Shown piece by piece: positions 9,697 through 18,714 of a DNA stretch of 64,000 nt. Every line of letters starts with the position of its first letter. The first letter of the stretch is position 1. The position numbers and the translations under genes were made by a program. The stretch spans positions 89,361 to 153,360 of the forward strand of contig MDLC01000002.1 in assembly GCA_001723645.1 (NCBI GenBank). Direction: 5' to 3'. Under the pieces are notes generated by a model. The model did not search any database and was not told where the DNA came from. It saw only the letters and a program-made list of their open reading frames with translations. This DNA comes from Candidatus Endobugula sertula (lineage in GTDB: Bacteria; Pseudomonadota; Gammaproteobacteria; Pseudomonadales; Cellvibrionaceae).

Positions 9697-10098
9697 TTAT
9701 AAGTAAAAAGGAAACACCAAATTACCGGGACTACCGTCACGCACATGTACATAAAGGATCTGAATGGACACCATTGATGGATCTTGGCCTGGTGTTACGA
9801 CTACATCCTGCAATTTAATCCTGGGCTCCCAAAGTACTAAAGCGCGAGTGACCGTTTTTTGAATCAATGCCCGTGTTGCCGAGTTGTTAGGTTTCATTAA
9901 ATAACACCGTAAGCCGCAACCAAAATCTGGGCGCATAATGCGTTCACCTGGTTCTGTTTCCAGAATCAACCAAATAGATTGTCGAACTTTATCGGGCCCA
10001 TTGGCGAACTTTAAGTCCCGATCACGGTTCGAGGGCAGTATGGGAAAGTTCCAACCAGCACCAAGAAACTGCTTAAAGCCTGAACTTTTTTCACTCAT
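9697..10098 (-). CDS. eCIS baseplate wedge protein, gp25/GpW-like (Afp9/Pvc9)
   Basis: A 133-residue protein. The core GPDKVRQSIWLILETEPGER followed by IMRPDFGCGLRCYLMKPNN carries the hallmarks of the GPW_gp25 family: the ILxTxPGER segment, the RPDFGCGL segment, and the C-terminal WEPRIKLQDV. Length is normal. gp25-like proteins sit where sheath and baseplate meet and trigger sheath polymerisation. Its ATG overlaps the stop of the preceding 571-residue gene by 4 bases. It is followed by the longest internal gap of the baseplate part of the locus. Confidence 0.93.
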   Translation of the reverse strand: MSEKSSGFKQFLGAGWNFPILPSNRDRDLKFANGPDKVRQSIWLILETEPGERIMRPDFGCGLRCYLMKPNNSATRALIQKTVTRALVLWEPRIKLQDVVVTPGQDPSMVSIQILYVHVRDGSPGNLVFPFYL

Positions 10099-11810
10099 AT
10101 CATATTCACCGGAGTAAAGTATTTAAGACCATCTTCTGGTAATGACAATTGACCAACAGGAGCTTCGGGATTAGGATCATCAGAAAAGTCACGACTCATG
10201 CTGATATAAACGTCTGCCAGTTCATTCAATGACAACGCCTCCAGCTCACTTTGCAGATGACTCGCAAACATATTGGGCGCAGGAATACCGGCACCATCAC
10301 TATATCCAGGCGAACTCAGTTCGACAGCCATACTCTCCGCTAGCTTGGTTTTTAATGTACTTTGATCAGTCACACCTGCAATACCAAAATCGGCGATAAT
10401 ATCAGCACTTAACGATACCTCGAATTCAGGACCATGCACCTCCAAATCCGCTGCCAGCCCCACATCCAAATCAATAGAAGGTGGTATACATAATTTAAGT
10501 TTAAGCAAGAACCAAAGCTGGAATAAAAATAAAATAATCGGCAAAAATAAACGGAATAAAAATAACGCGACCATAAAAAACAAAAAAATAGCAAAAAAAC
10601 AGATTTGCTGTCCGGGTCGAGTTGGCATATCGCTATTACCGGTCGGCATATCCATACCATTAGCCCCAAAATTCAGCGATGAATCTGCTGGAGCAATTGC
10701 CTTAACATTAGCCCCTCTTCCCGGAGGCCCAAGGTTTGCTTGTTCTTTTAAAGCATTAAGGTCTGGCAATTTAATATTAATCGGCTTGTGGCTAGTGCCA
10801 TCAATATCAAAAAAAGCAGCCAAGCGATAATTTTCTGTAGGCTGACTCCAAACAAGCTCCCCATGACAACAGTTTTTACCTCCTGTACAACAATGTTTTT
10901 TCCGTCGCACAAAACATTGAATATGATACAAATCGCTTTCGTCTAATTGAGGGTTACCCTGACTATCCACATCTACGCTACTTGTGGGCACCAACCCAAA
11001 CCACAAGGTTTTTCCCTTAGCAGAATGTTGATCATCGCTCGGGGATACGTCTAATGGATACAACGGATACACTTTTTCAGTCATGGTCTGGGGGTGAGCT
11101 TCAACTTCCTGCCAGTTACCTATTGCCCCATCATTTTCACTGGGTATCCAGCCCTGACGTACTGCCTTAATGTTATGTTTAAGAATAAAAGAATTCAGGT
11201 CTTGCTGATTTTTTTCTAGTTCCACATTCAATTTTTCCATTGTTTTTTTATTGAATGATAAAATAGAAAAATCAGCTAACTTTTTCTTCGCTTTATTTTT
11301 TGCATTCCTCAATATAGATGGCTGTTGCAACGTCTGCTTGTCAATATTTTGCAGACGCAGTATCTGTTGTTTTAGTTGCCGGATTTTTCGTTGTTTATTG
11401 GATAATTCAAGTTGTAGATCCGCTTTTATCTTTGGCACTTTCCTTCTGATAACAAAACCTGACTCACAAACCTCACCACGTTTAGCACTAGGAAAACCTG
11501 GCACGACACAATATAGTTCACACACGATCAAATAAAATCGATTATGGGCATGCAAAAATAGCTTAAGGCTATCATCAAGTTTTCTTTTAACCTCAGGCGT
11601 AATAATGGCATTAGGATCAACACTCACACGATCTATAAAATCTTCGCTGGAAAAATGCAAAGAATATTGTGGCTCACGAATAAACTTTTCCATAAAACCA
11701 GCATCACCGTATTTCTGAAAAATAGGTGCTGTGGTGCGATTAGCTGGAGGACCACCAACCGACTCACTGCGATACCAAGGGCCTACCAGTGCCCAGGGAT
11801 GAGTTGTCAT
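10095..11810 (-). CDS. eCIS protein with C-terminal hydrophobic segment, unknown function
   Basis: A 571-residue protein lying where Afp loci carry their Afp10/PAAR gene. It starts MTTHPWALVGPWYRSE. Residues 30-130, with FIREPQYSLHF, LFLHAHNRFYLIVCELYC and PGFPSAKRGEVCESGFVIRR, look like a conserved domain I associate with other eCIS loci but cannot name. Residues 130-220 are a charged coiled coil. Around residues 300-320 there is a Cys/His cluster (HCCTGGKNCCHGE). Residues 402-443 are about 40 almost unbroken hydrophobic residues, enough for two membrane passes. The tail is acidic. It starts 13 bases after the spike gene and overlaps gp25 by 4 bases. A membrane-tethering baseplate part or a tip/cargo protein are both conceivable. 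Confidence 0.7.
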   Translation of the reverse strand: MTTHPWALVGPWYRSESVGGPPANRTTAPIFQKYGDAGFMEKFIREPQYSLHFSSEDFIDRVSVDPNAIITPEVKRKLDDSLKLFLHAHNRFYLIVCELYCVVPGFPSAKRGEVCESGFVIRRKVPKIKADLQLELSNKQRKIRQLKQQILRLQNIDKQTLQQPSILRNAKNKAKKKLADFSILSFNKKTMEKLNVELEKNQQDLNSFILKHNIKAVRQGWIPSENDGAIGNWQEVEAHPQTMTEKVYPLYPLDVSPSDDQHSAKGKTLWFGLVPTSSVDVDSQGNPQLDESDLYHIQCFVRRKKHCCTGGKNCCHGELVWSQPTENYRLAAFFDIDGTSHKPINIKLPDLNALKEQANLGPPGRGANVKAIAPADSSLNFGANGMDMPTGNSDMPTRPGQQICFFAIFLFFMVALFLFRLFLPIILFLFQLWFLLKLKLCIPPSIDLDVGLAADLEVHGPEFEVSLSADIIADFGIAGVTDQSTLKTKLAESMAVELSSPGYSDGAGIPAPNMFASHLQSELEALSLNELADVYISMSRDFSDDPNPEAPVGQLSLPEDGLKYFTPVNMI

Positions 11811-11823
11811 AAAAAATACGCCC

Positions 11824-12492
11824 TCATAACAAATTACCTACGCCTGGCGTATAAGTAGGTGATGTCACCAGAGCCGTAGCCGCCAGAGTTGTGCAGTTAA
11901 TAATGCCGTCAAAATTAGCAACGGGTGCTTTTACATTAAGAGTAGGCGCTTGAATATCGACACTGGCATTACCTTTTATTTCCACCACACCAGCAGCAGT
12001 AAAGGTAATAACATGGCCAGCCGAGTGGCTCAAGGTAACCGTTTGTGAGCTGTCATCCATCACCAATTTATGGCCACTCGCCATTTTCAATGTTACTTTT
12101 TCAGCCCCTTCAGTATCATCAAATTCCAAAATACTTTTGGCACGGGTTTTAATCACTCGAATATTATTGGCTGCGTCGGCTTCTTCCGGTAATGCTTCTG
12201 CCCCATTCCAACAAGCGCCAACAATATAAGGTCGCCGTAAATTTCCTGCTTCAAAAGCCACGACCACCTGGCTTTCAGTTTCAGGGAGAGTTTGAAAGCC
12301 TTGGTCATTATCCGCATAGGGTGATAATAAAGTTGCCCAGGCACGAACATCACTATCCCCTGCATTGCCTAACCATGGAAACTTCACCTCAATACGACCC
12401 AACTTATCTGGATCAACAATATCAGTCACAATAGCGGGATAAACACCGTAATAGGTTTGTTGCCCACCATCCTGGATAAAATCATTTATCAT
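11824..12492 (-). CDS. eCIS spike protein, gpV / VgrG C-terminal type
   Basis: A 222-residue protein with an OB-fold front (YYGVYPAIVTDIVDPDKLGR, then IEVKFPWLGNAG, then WATLLSPYADND) and the typical VVVAFEAGNLRRPYIVGACW block of gpV/gp5-type spikes. The last 100 residues are short beta repeats (VTLKMASGHKLVMDD, VTLSHSAGHVI) that build the triangular needle. In Afp and PVC the hub and spike are one protein, Afp8. Here the hub is a separate gene directly upstream. The stop of the hub and the start of this gene overlap as ATGA, so the two are probably made in balance. Confidence 0.88.
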   Translation of the reverse strand: MINDFIQDGGQQTYYGVYPAIVTDIVDPDKLGRIEVKFPWLGNAGDSDVRAWATLLSPYADNDQGFQTLPETESQVVVAFEAGNLRRPYIVGACWNGAEALPEEADAANNIRVIKTRAKSILEFDDTEGAEKVTLKMASGHKLVMDDSSQTVTLSHSAGHVITFTAAGVVEIKGNASVDIQAPTLNVKAPVANFDGIINCTTLAATALVTSPTYTPGVGNLL

Positions 12493-13574
12493 GCAAAATC
12501 CCCTACTGATGCTTTTTCTGCGTTAAACTGTGTGCGGTGTCCACTCTGCAAATCATAAGTATGTCGTACCTGCGTCACGTAATAACCATCCCCCTCAAAA
12601 ACGCTTCCCATCCGTTCAAGACGCACCTGACTACCCACAATTAAATCCGGATGACCACTGGTTATACCATTGACCTGTACAAATTGACGGGATCGACGCA
12701 ACATCTCTGCTCGTGCCCAATCGCTGGCTTCACTGGCTTGCAACGGTACTTCTCTGACTCGATGCGATACACGTTCACCAAAGGCACTTTGTAAAATCTG
12801 TGGGCCACTGCGTCCACCTGTTAGCTCTCCCCGCACAACATCTTCAGCAGCCTCTTCTTCAATCACTTCTCGACTGTTGGCATCATAACCACTCACTTTT
12901 ACGGATGTACGTTGATGAGCAAGGTCGGCACAAGCGGATACGGTAATAACATCGTTGCCACGAACCAAAGTGCTCAAAGGACCATCGCGTTGATCACGAG
13001 TTTTAAAAAACAAGGTACTACCATCTGTCCATACGTCAGCTTGCAGGAGTCTTGCTCGCTCACGCAGAAATGCAAGATCACTCATGTTCATCTGCTGAAT
13101 GCGGTCATACGTTGGCCCTTCTGCCGCTACATCTGCACTTAAACCATGTTCAGTGGCGATTTCCTCAGCAATATCAGCATCACTCATATCTTCATAGGTT
13201 TTCATACGCCGAGTCATACGCAGGTCCATTAATTGATCTTCGGCATAAAGACAAAGTTCAGGTTCTTCACCTTCTTGGTAGTGTATTTCCAATGCACTGA
13301 TAAAGCCTTCAAAAATTGTTCTTTGTCCATCTAATGGCCCAATGGCGACTTGTAGACGTTTACCAAAATCAAGAATACGCCCATCCATGTATAACAAACC
13401 TTGCTCCTCTGCCCCAGACTGAGGACCAATGGCGACAAAACGGGCTTGTAAATTTTTTAGTCCATCAATCGATTCTTCACACTGCAAAAAAACCAAGTCA
13501 CGGGCCAGCTCACCCTTGTCTTCACCATCAACCGTAAAAACCGGACTGGAGGAAATAAATAATGCACTAGTCAT
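12489..13574 (-). CDS. eCIS spike hub, gpD / phage late control D type
   Basis: About 361 residues. Segments such as SSPVFTVDGEDKGELARDLV, MDGRILDFGKRLQVAIGP, the AEEIATEHGLSADV stretch and MNMSDLAFLRERARLLQADV match the gpD/gp27-like hub family that joins the inner tube to the spike. It supplies the first half of what is a single Afp8 protein in Serratia Afp. The ATG at 13574 is preferred because GGGGG lies 5 bases upstream. A GTG at 13589 would add five residues. The first bases overlap the end of the 56-residue gene upstream. The stop overlaps the start of the gpV-like gene. Confidence 0.88.
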   Translation of the reverse strand: MTSALFISSSPVFTVDGEDKGELARDLVFLQCEESIDGLKNLQARFVAIGPQSGAEEQGLLYMDGRILDFGKRLQVAIGPLDGQRTIFEGFISALEIHYQEGEEPELCLYAEDQLMDLRMTRRMKTYEDMSDADIAEEIATEHGLSADVAAEGPTYDRIQQMNMSDLAFLRERARLLQADVWTDGSTLFFKTRDQRDGPLSTLVRGNDVITVSACADLAHQRTSVKVSGYDANSREVIEEEAAEDVVRGELTGGRSGPQILQSAFGERVSHRVREVPLQASEASDWARAEMLRRSRQFVQVNGITSGHPDLIVGSQVRLERMGSVFEGDGYYVTQVRHTYDLQSGHRTQFNAEKASVGDFA

Positions 13575-13737
13575 CAAAGCCCCCAGCACAGATACGTCGA
13601 TATTTCCGTTCTGACTGTTTTAGGATTGCCTCAACTTGCATCGACTCTTGCCAGCGCTTATCTCCATCACCACTCTCATGACGACTTTCCGGTTCAGGAA
13701 TCACTTCAGTCACCACTTGATCAATATGTGTTGGCAT
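13567..13737 (-). CDS. Small eCIS protein, Afp6-like (DUF5908 type)
   Basis: A 56-residue ORF beginning MPTHIDQVVTEVIPEPESRH and ending SERKYRRICAGGFDD. An AGGAGAT site stands 6 bases before the ATG. Its stop overlaps the hub gene start by 8 bases, within ATGACTAG. Short proteins of about 60 residues with an MPxxI start lie between the LysM and hub genes of many eCIS loci (Afp6 in Serratia; DUF5908 in others). Similarity beyond size, position and the first residues cannot be judged by eye. The role of this family is unknown. Confidence 0.7.
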   Translation of the reverse strand: MPTHIDQVVTEVIPEPESRHESGDGDKRWQESMQVEAILKQSERKYRRICAGGFDD

Positions 13738-13784
13738 AAATATTATCTCCTATAGTGATCATTTCCTGTTGTCAATATTCATGA

Positions 13785-15287
13785 TTAATCACAATGGCAA
13801 CCGTGATTAATATAGGCACTAGGCTTTTGCTGATGCCTTGATTTTGCTGTATCCGCAACACTTCGAATAGGGTCTCTTTTTGGCAACGCTTCCCAGGCGG
13901 GTGTCGTCTTTTGTTTTCTAAACTGTGGGCCCCCATCCGTGCGTTTTAAATGATAGGTACTTTTACACACTATCGTGTCTTGCTGTACTAAAGCCGTTGG
14001 ATAAATGGGCCGTAGTGGCACGCCATAACCATAACTTGCACTGCGAGGGTCAGCCTTGGGTAATAATTCCTGAGTATTAACCAATCCACTATGATCAACA
14101 CGAGTCTCACTCTGTGAAGAAAGTGATGTTGGCGTTTGTCTTAACGTTTGTGTTGATGGTGATTCAGTCGTTGTGCTGGTGATATTTGTAGACGCCGCAC
14201 TGACGGATGCAGTATTTGAAGGCACATTGCTTTTCGACAAACCAAATGCGGCCTGTGCCGCACTGCTTGCCGATTCGATTTCATTCATTTTAGCCGTTTC
14301 CATCGCAGACTGAACACCGCCTGCCGCAGACAAGGCCAAACCCGCAGCATCACCATTAATCGATGCGCCCGAAGATTGGACCACTGCTGCATCAGTAGGA
14401 ATATCCGTATGACGACCAGCACTGGCTGCCGCTGTTCCAGAAAATACAGCGCTACCATTTAAACCTAATGATGCCTCTAAAGAAACGCCTGCATTTGCTT
14501 GCACTCCAACAGAAACTCCGACCCCAACAGCTGCGCCTAAACTTGCATTAAAACCGACTTCAATACCCGCTTCCAAACCAAGACCTGCACTTAAATCAAT
14601 ATCCAACCCCCTCCAGGCAGATGGGTCCAAGCCTTGTCGTGCAAGAAAGTCTGCTGGCGTTTCGCCATCGAGTGCAGTCGCAGAGCGATCACTATTATTC
14701 GACGTGTTATTCTCATTAACGCTGGTATTAGTACCTGCACCTGGAGAAGTGCCACTACTATTGCCAGAACCCGCGATGGTTGCATGACTAGAATCTTTCG
14801 CTGCTGGGCCGCTAGCACCTTCAACGTAGGTATACTTGGGTTCCTGTTCTTTTATACTTAAAGAAACTTTTGCACGCAAAGGTGCACCATTAGCGGCAAA
14901 GTGTTCAAAATCAATATCAACACTCTCAACAATTCCGGCAATAATCAGTTCATCCCATTGAAACTGTAACCGTGGCGGAGTGTCCGATGTATCCTCTTTT
15001 GGCAATACATATTTTTCAACAATAGCGGTTTTTGTCCGTACAGAAACCGGCGTGTCGTTACTACCTTCATCTGCACTATCAAAAACCAAGTCCATCGATA
15101 ACACCGTTGAACTAGCGCCATTATGCTGTCGGCGTTGCCGGCCCCGAGAGCGCCCACCTTCAGTTTTATTGTGGAGTTTTAACTTTAATGACGAAGGATT
15201 AAATTGAACAGGAACCGGGTCCCCGATTGCGTTTTGATTTGAATCAGCACTCACTTCTTGCAATGTTGCTTTTAATAATTCTGCCAT
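13785..15287 (-). CDS. eCIS Afp7-like LysM protein with long Gly/Ala-rich extension
   Basis: A 500-residue protein. Residues 1-150 follow the Afp7/Pvc7 pattern: LLKATLQEVS, VPVQFNPSSLKLKLHNKTEG, the SMDLVFDSADEG segment, LQFQWDELIIAGIVESVDID and KVSLSIKEQEPKY. Near residue 205 comes the LysM-like ETPADFLARQGLDPSAWRGL. Normal Afp7 proteins are only 220-250 residues. Here about 100 residues rich in Gly/Ala/Val in alternating pattern follow (about 225-330), then a Ser/Thr-rich linker, then a basic tail with KSTYHLKRTDGGPQFRKQK and a final HGCHCD. The protein links the tube end to the hub. The extension may be an extra arm or a passenger region. Confidence 0.8.
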   Translation of the reverse strand: MAELLKATLQEVSADSNQNAIGDPVPVQFNPSSLKLKLHNKTEGGRSRGRQRRQHNGASSTVLSMDLVFDSADEGSNDTPVSVRTKTAIVEKYVLPKEDTSDTPPRLQFQWDELIIAGIVESVDIDFEHFAANGAPLRAKVSLSIKEQEPKYTYVEGASGPAAKDSSHATIAGSGNSSGTSPGAGTNTSVNENNTSNNSDRSATALDGETPADFLARQGLDPSAWRGLDIDLSAGLGLEAGIEVGFNASLGAAVGVGVSVGVQANAGVSLEASLGLNGSAVFSGTAAASAGRHTDIPTDAAVVQSSGASINGDAAGLALSAAGGVQSAMETAKMNEIESASSAAQAAFGLSKSNVPSNTASVSAASTNITSTTTESPSTQTLRQTPTSLSSQSETRVDHSGLVNTQELLPKADPRSASYGYGVPLRPIYPTALVQQDTIVCKSTYHLKRTDGGPQFRKQKTTPAWEALPKRDPIRSVADTAKSRHQQKPSAYINHGCHCD

Positions 15288-15332
15288 TGATCAATTCCAC
15301 TATATCAATACGATCTATCTTAATGTCGAGCA

Positions 15333-15881
15333 TTAACTCGCTAATAAACGTAAACCCTGATGGGCAATATGTAACTCCTCAATAGCAATATCCCCAGTTT
15401 TACCATTGAGCTGTGGTCCAGCTATTTTTGCTGGCAGGCCACGTTCAAATACCCACGTCGCAACGGTCTCCCCTGCTGCAGTACGCACTTCAATAATGCC
15501 GTCATAGCGGCTGACCGGCCTTTTGCCAGACACAACATTTTGTAACCACTCCCATAATTCACGCTGCACTTGCTTGTCTTCGCCATAAAACATACCGCGC
15601 TTTAAGACTAAATTCGTGTACTTAGCACGGCCCACTTGCTGAATAACGCCATCGTTGCGACCGCCCTCAAGATATTCTTGAACATCCATTGACACTTCCA
15701 ATCCAGCACATTCCTGAAACCCACCATCACCCAGTAAGTCACTCTCTGCTGAATGATCATCTGCCGAGGCAGACAGAGACGTATTGGCTGTAGTATTACT
15801 ACCCGCTTCAATTTGTGCCGCTTTGAGTAATGAAATATTAAATTGAAATGTTGTCAGTAATTGCGGAAACTCTGCTACCAT
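15333..15881 (-). CDS. eCIS inner tube protein 2 (gp19-like, Afp5-type)
   Basis: A 182-residue tail-tube protein. The core SMDVQEYLEGGRNDGVIQQV, then NLVLKRGMFYGEDKQV, LWEWLQNVV, YDGIIEVRTAAGETVATWVF, and the closing strand GDIAIEELHIAHQGL all belong to the gp19-like tube family. Compared with the other tube protein it carries about 30 extra residues at the N-terminus. It likely forms the first tube ring on the hub, as Afp5 does. Its C-terminus is intact, unlike that of the other tube gene in this locus, and serves here as the internal reference for what a whole tube protein should contain. Confidence 0.93.
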   Translation of the reverse strand: MVAEFPQLLTTFQFNISLLKAAQIEAGSNTTANTSLSASADDHSAESDLLGDGGFQECAGLEVSMDVQEYLEGGRNDGVIQQVGRAKYTNLVLKRGMFYGEDKQVQRELWEWLQNVVSGKRPVSRYDGIIEVRTAAGETVATWVFERGLPAKIAGPQLNGKTGDIAIEELHIAHQGLRLLAS

Positions 15882-15929
15882 CGTTTTTCTCTTTAATTAA
15901 CTGCCACAGTTTTACCCATACAGGGTACG

Positions 15930-17981
15930 TTAACGCTGTGATTCAACCGAAAGCGTACCATCACCACCACGGGTTATACGCACAATAATAAACTCTAAAA
16001 GCTCTGCTGGAGCCACCCCTATTTCGACGATCAATTGACCGGCATCAAGCACTCGCTGATGATTTAATTCACCATCGCAACGCACAAAAAAAGCCTGAGA
16101 TTCAACACTTCCTTTAAAAGCACCTGCAATATAGAGTTGACGCAAAAAATTATTCAGCAAATGTCGTATCTGCGCCCACAAACCATGATGATTAGGTTCG
16201 AATACGACCCATTGCATTTGACGATAAAGTACACGTTGCAGCATGCTCATTAAACGTCGTACAGATAATTGTCGATAGTGTTGGCCTCGACTTAACGTGC
16301 GTGCTGCACTCAACCAAACACCATCTCGCTGGGGGAGAAAAACGTTAATTCCCTGAGGGTGTAACGCATCATGTCGCAATGCAGAAATTTTTTCATCAAC
16401 ACTCACCACATTACGGGCAAGCACATTGGCTGGACCATGAAAGACACCAAAGGTTAATTCCTGGCGGGCAATAATACCGGCAGCCACCGCGCTGGGATTG
16501 ACTAAAATCAGGTTATCCCGACTGTCATCAAGACTGGAAATATTGACCCAAGGAAAGTAAGCTACGCTAAAATCACTCGTAAAATGAGCACGCCATGAAA
16601 AAATTTCTCGCTGCTGAATTCCAGGAGGAACATCCAGCAAAGCAATAAACTGTCTCAGCGTTGAAGCCAATTCCACTACTCTGATTTGCAATTGTATAAT
16701 CTGCTCAAGCTCATTGCCGAACAATGGATTTAACTGCAATCCCGGCAAGCGATGATTTGCCTGATTGAGGATATCAGATACCGTGTTACGGCTAACACAA
16801 GGCGCAAAGTCTGCCCCAGCCAATAATGTCGTTTGACGATCATCTTGTTTTTCAGGCAGAGGCTCTGGCACGTAAAGATCAGGAACAACCAATAGCGATA
16901 ATTCTTTGAGATGTGTTAATGCATGTATACCATCACCAGCCTGAGGATTACCCAACACCCAGCCGGTATCAAAAAAATCTTCATGCTCGATAACCGTATA
17001 ACGGTCTTCCCCACCACTAAAGGTCAAGGGTTCCTCAACTAAATACCGTCGTCCATCTTTTGGAATATGATGAATATCACTAGGCGTTAAAATTGCGTCC
17101 AGCCAGGATTCTTCAGGATTAATTAATTCCGATTCCCGATAAATAACAGAAGCAAGCCATCGAGGATGATTAGGTGACAACCCCAGCCGATCAAAATGTT
17201 CCTTAAAACCCTGGCCATCTTCAATCAGTAATTCAGCTTCGATGACTTCAGCATATAAAAGTGTTCCACTCGCTGCCGTGTTAAGTAATAGAAAACGTTC
17301 GCAAGTCGTACTGTTTTCTACCTCCCGCTTACCTTGTCGAACCACAAACCGAAACTCATACGTCGGATCTGGCTGGGCTTCGCTGCCTTCGATAGTCAAG
17401 CGTAACAATGTACCTACCGGATAATATTCACTGTAAGGTAAGCGTAATTCTTGTATTGTAGAGCTTGGTAACAAACCAAGAGGGTGAGCCTGATAACCGA
17501 TAGAACCGCGTAGTTGATTTCCCCATGCTCCTTCGTTTTTTGCGACAAACGTGGGCAATACTCCACTGGAGTTTATATGAGACACTTCGGTACGTGCGAC
17601 ACCTAAAAAATCATCTTCATTACCATAATGGTGAACAATACGCACAATGTAAGCACGTACCCCCCCTTGTTCAAAAAAGCTAGCAACAGCATAGGGCAAG
17701 CGACCAGGGCCATCAAAGCCACCATATAAACGCACATAATCATCCCAACTATTGACGGGCACCGCCACCGAACGTTGACGCGGCCTGTCTTGCTCAACAT
17801 AGGCACGCTGTTGTTGACAATATTCAGGTTCAATGGGCACACGAGAGGGACCACGAGGGGCAACACCCACAAAGGCACAGACGTCCATGCGCTCTGCACC
17901 GAGTGTGCGACGCAGCTCATCAGAGGCACGATAAATATTAGGCGCACCCAAAACAGTACCTTGTGAATATGCAAAAGCCAT
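15930..17981 (-). CDS. eCIS contractile sheath protein 2
   Basis: A sheath protein of about 683 residues. The N-terminus MAFAYSQGTVLGAPNIYRAS, the RRTLGAERMDVCAFVGVAPR segment, VNSWDDYVRLYGGFDG, and the C-terminal FFVRCDGELNHQRVLDAGQL with VEIGVAPAELLEFIIVRITR are the conserved ends of tail sheath proteins. The ATG at 17981 is chosen over the one at 18005 because a strong AGGAGGA lies 9 bases before it. The middle 300 residues are variable, as usual. Loci of this class carry two or three different sheath proteins. This copy follows the damaged tube 1 gene after a gap of about 230 bp. Confidence 0.95.
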   Translation of the reverse strand: MAFAYSQGTVLGAPNIYRASDELRRTLGAERMDVCAFVGVAPRGPSRVPIEPEYCQQQRAYVEQDRPRQRSVAVPVNSWDDYVRLYGGFDGPGRLPYAVASFFEQGGVRAYIVRIVHHYGNEDDFLGVARTEVSHINSSGVLPTFVAKNEGAWGNQLRGSIGYQAHPLGLLPSSTIQELRLPYSEYYPVGTLLRLTIEGSEAQPDPTYEFRFVVRQGKREVENSTTCERFLLLNTAASGTLLYAEVIEAELLIEDGQGFKEHFDRLGLSPNHPRWLASVIYRESELINPEESWLDAILTPSDIHHIPKDGRRYLVEEPLTFSGGEDRYTVIEHEDFFDTGWVLGNPQAGDGIHALTHLKELSLLVVPDLYVPEPLPEKQDDRQTTLLAGADFAPCVSRNTVSDILNQANHRLPGLQLNPLFGNELEQIIQLQIRVVELASTLRQFIALLDVPPGIQQREIFSWRAHFTSDFSVAYFPWVNISSLDDSRDNLILVNPSAVAAGIIARQELTFGVFHGPANVLARNVVSVDEKISALRHDALHPQGINVFLPQRDGVWLSAARTLSRGQHYRQLSVRRLMSMLQRVLYRQMQWVVFEPNHHGLWAQIRHLLNNFLRQLYIAGAFKGSVESQAFFVRCDGELNHQRVLDAGQLIVEIGVAPAELLEFIIVRITRGGDGTLSVESQR

Positions 17982-18240
17982 TGACAGATTTCCTCCTATA
18001 GTCATTTCTGGTCACGCGTCATTAAGTAAGGAGCAGAACATCAACTGCTATCAATAAAAAAGAATCATTTCTGTCTATTCGGTCATAACCACGCACCCGA
18101 CATCTTTGTATGCCGAGTTAATCGTGTTAAATTATTCTTTTTTCACTCACCATAAATACTACGGTCAGTACTTTTATTATTTATAAGTACAGTCTTCGCA
18201 CACTAAACTTAACTCCTCCATTGCAACTTCACCTCCCCCT

Positions 18241-18633
18241 TTAGCGGCTAGCGGCTAGAGTCGGCCCGGTCCATTTTTTAGGTTGTGCATTACGTAACTC
18301 CCAAGAAGCTACTGAATTCCTGGCTTCATCAAGCAGCGTAATCGTCACCAATCGAGGATCATGATCACCATCACCCACATTTTTTAACCATTCAAATAAG
18401 GTTAAGCTACCGACCAACCCACGTTTTAACGTCACATCATCGCTCTTATAGGTATTGGCAACTTTTCTCACGGTATTAAACGATTCATTGCCATTGCGAT
18501 ATTCTGAATAATTTACCTCTCGACCAAGACCACTACAATCTGAAAATCCACCAATCGTTTCAGATTCTGTTCCATCTCCCAGGGCTACAATAAAATTAAA
18601 CGCTCCATAAGGGTTATCACGATAAGTCGCCAT
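18241..18633 (-). CDS. eCIS inner tube protein 1, C-terminally truncated by a 7-bp duplication
   Basis: The 130-residue frame begins MATYRDNPYGAFNFIVALGD and keeps the gp19-like core (FSDCSGLGREVNYSEYR, DDVTLKRGLVGS, FEWLKNV, ELRNAQPKKWTGPTL). It then stops at AASR. The conserved last strand lies just downstream in another frame: AKGGGEVAMEELSLVCEDCT, then YK and a stop ending at 18177. The break coincides with a tandem 7-bp repeat (AGCGGCT twice on the given strand). Removing one copy gives an uninterrupted 149-residue protein, the usual size for this family. As the sequence stands, the main tube subunit would lack its final beta strand. A GAGGA site precedes the ATG. Confidence 0.9.
   Translation of the reverse strand: MATYRDNPYGAFNFIVALGDGTESETIGGFSDCSGLGREVNYSEYRNGNESFNTVRKVANTYKSDDVTLKRGLVGSLTLFEWLKNVGDGDHDPRLVTITLLDEARNSVASWELRNAQPKKWTGPTLAASR
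18245..18258 (-). repeat. 7-bp tandem duplication that breaks the tube 1 frame
   Basis: The given strand reads AGCGGCT AGCGGCT AG in this stretch. Two copies shift the frame and bring in TAA after ten codons' worth of lost family sequence begins. One copy restores the complete C-terminus of the gp19-like tube protein. Short tandem duplications of this kind arise by replication slippage and can revert, so the site could be a mutation, an on/off switch, or strain-specific decay. Confidence 0.8.
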
Positions 18634-18714
18634 AGTATTGTCCTCTATAATTCGCTGTTAAACATATATCCATTTTCTTTAAGCTAAAATGTATACTCGT
18701 ATCATGTGCCACTA

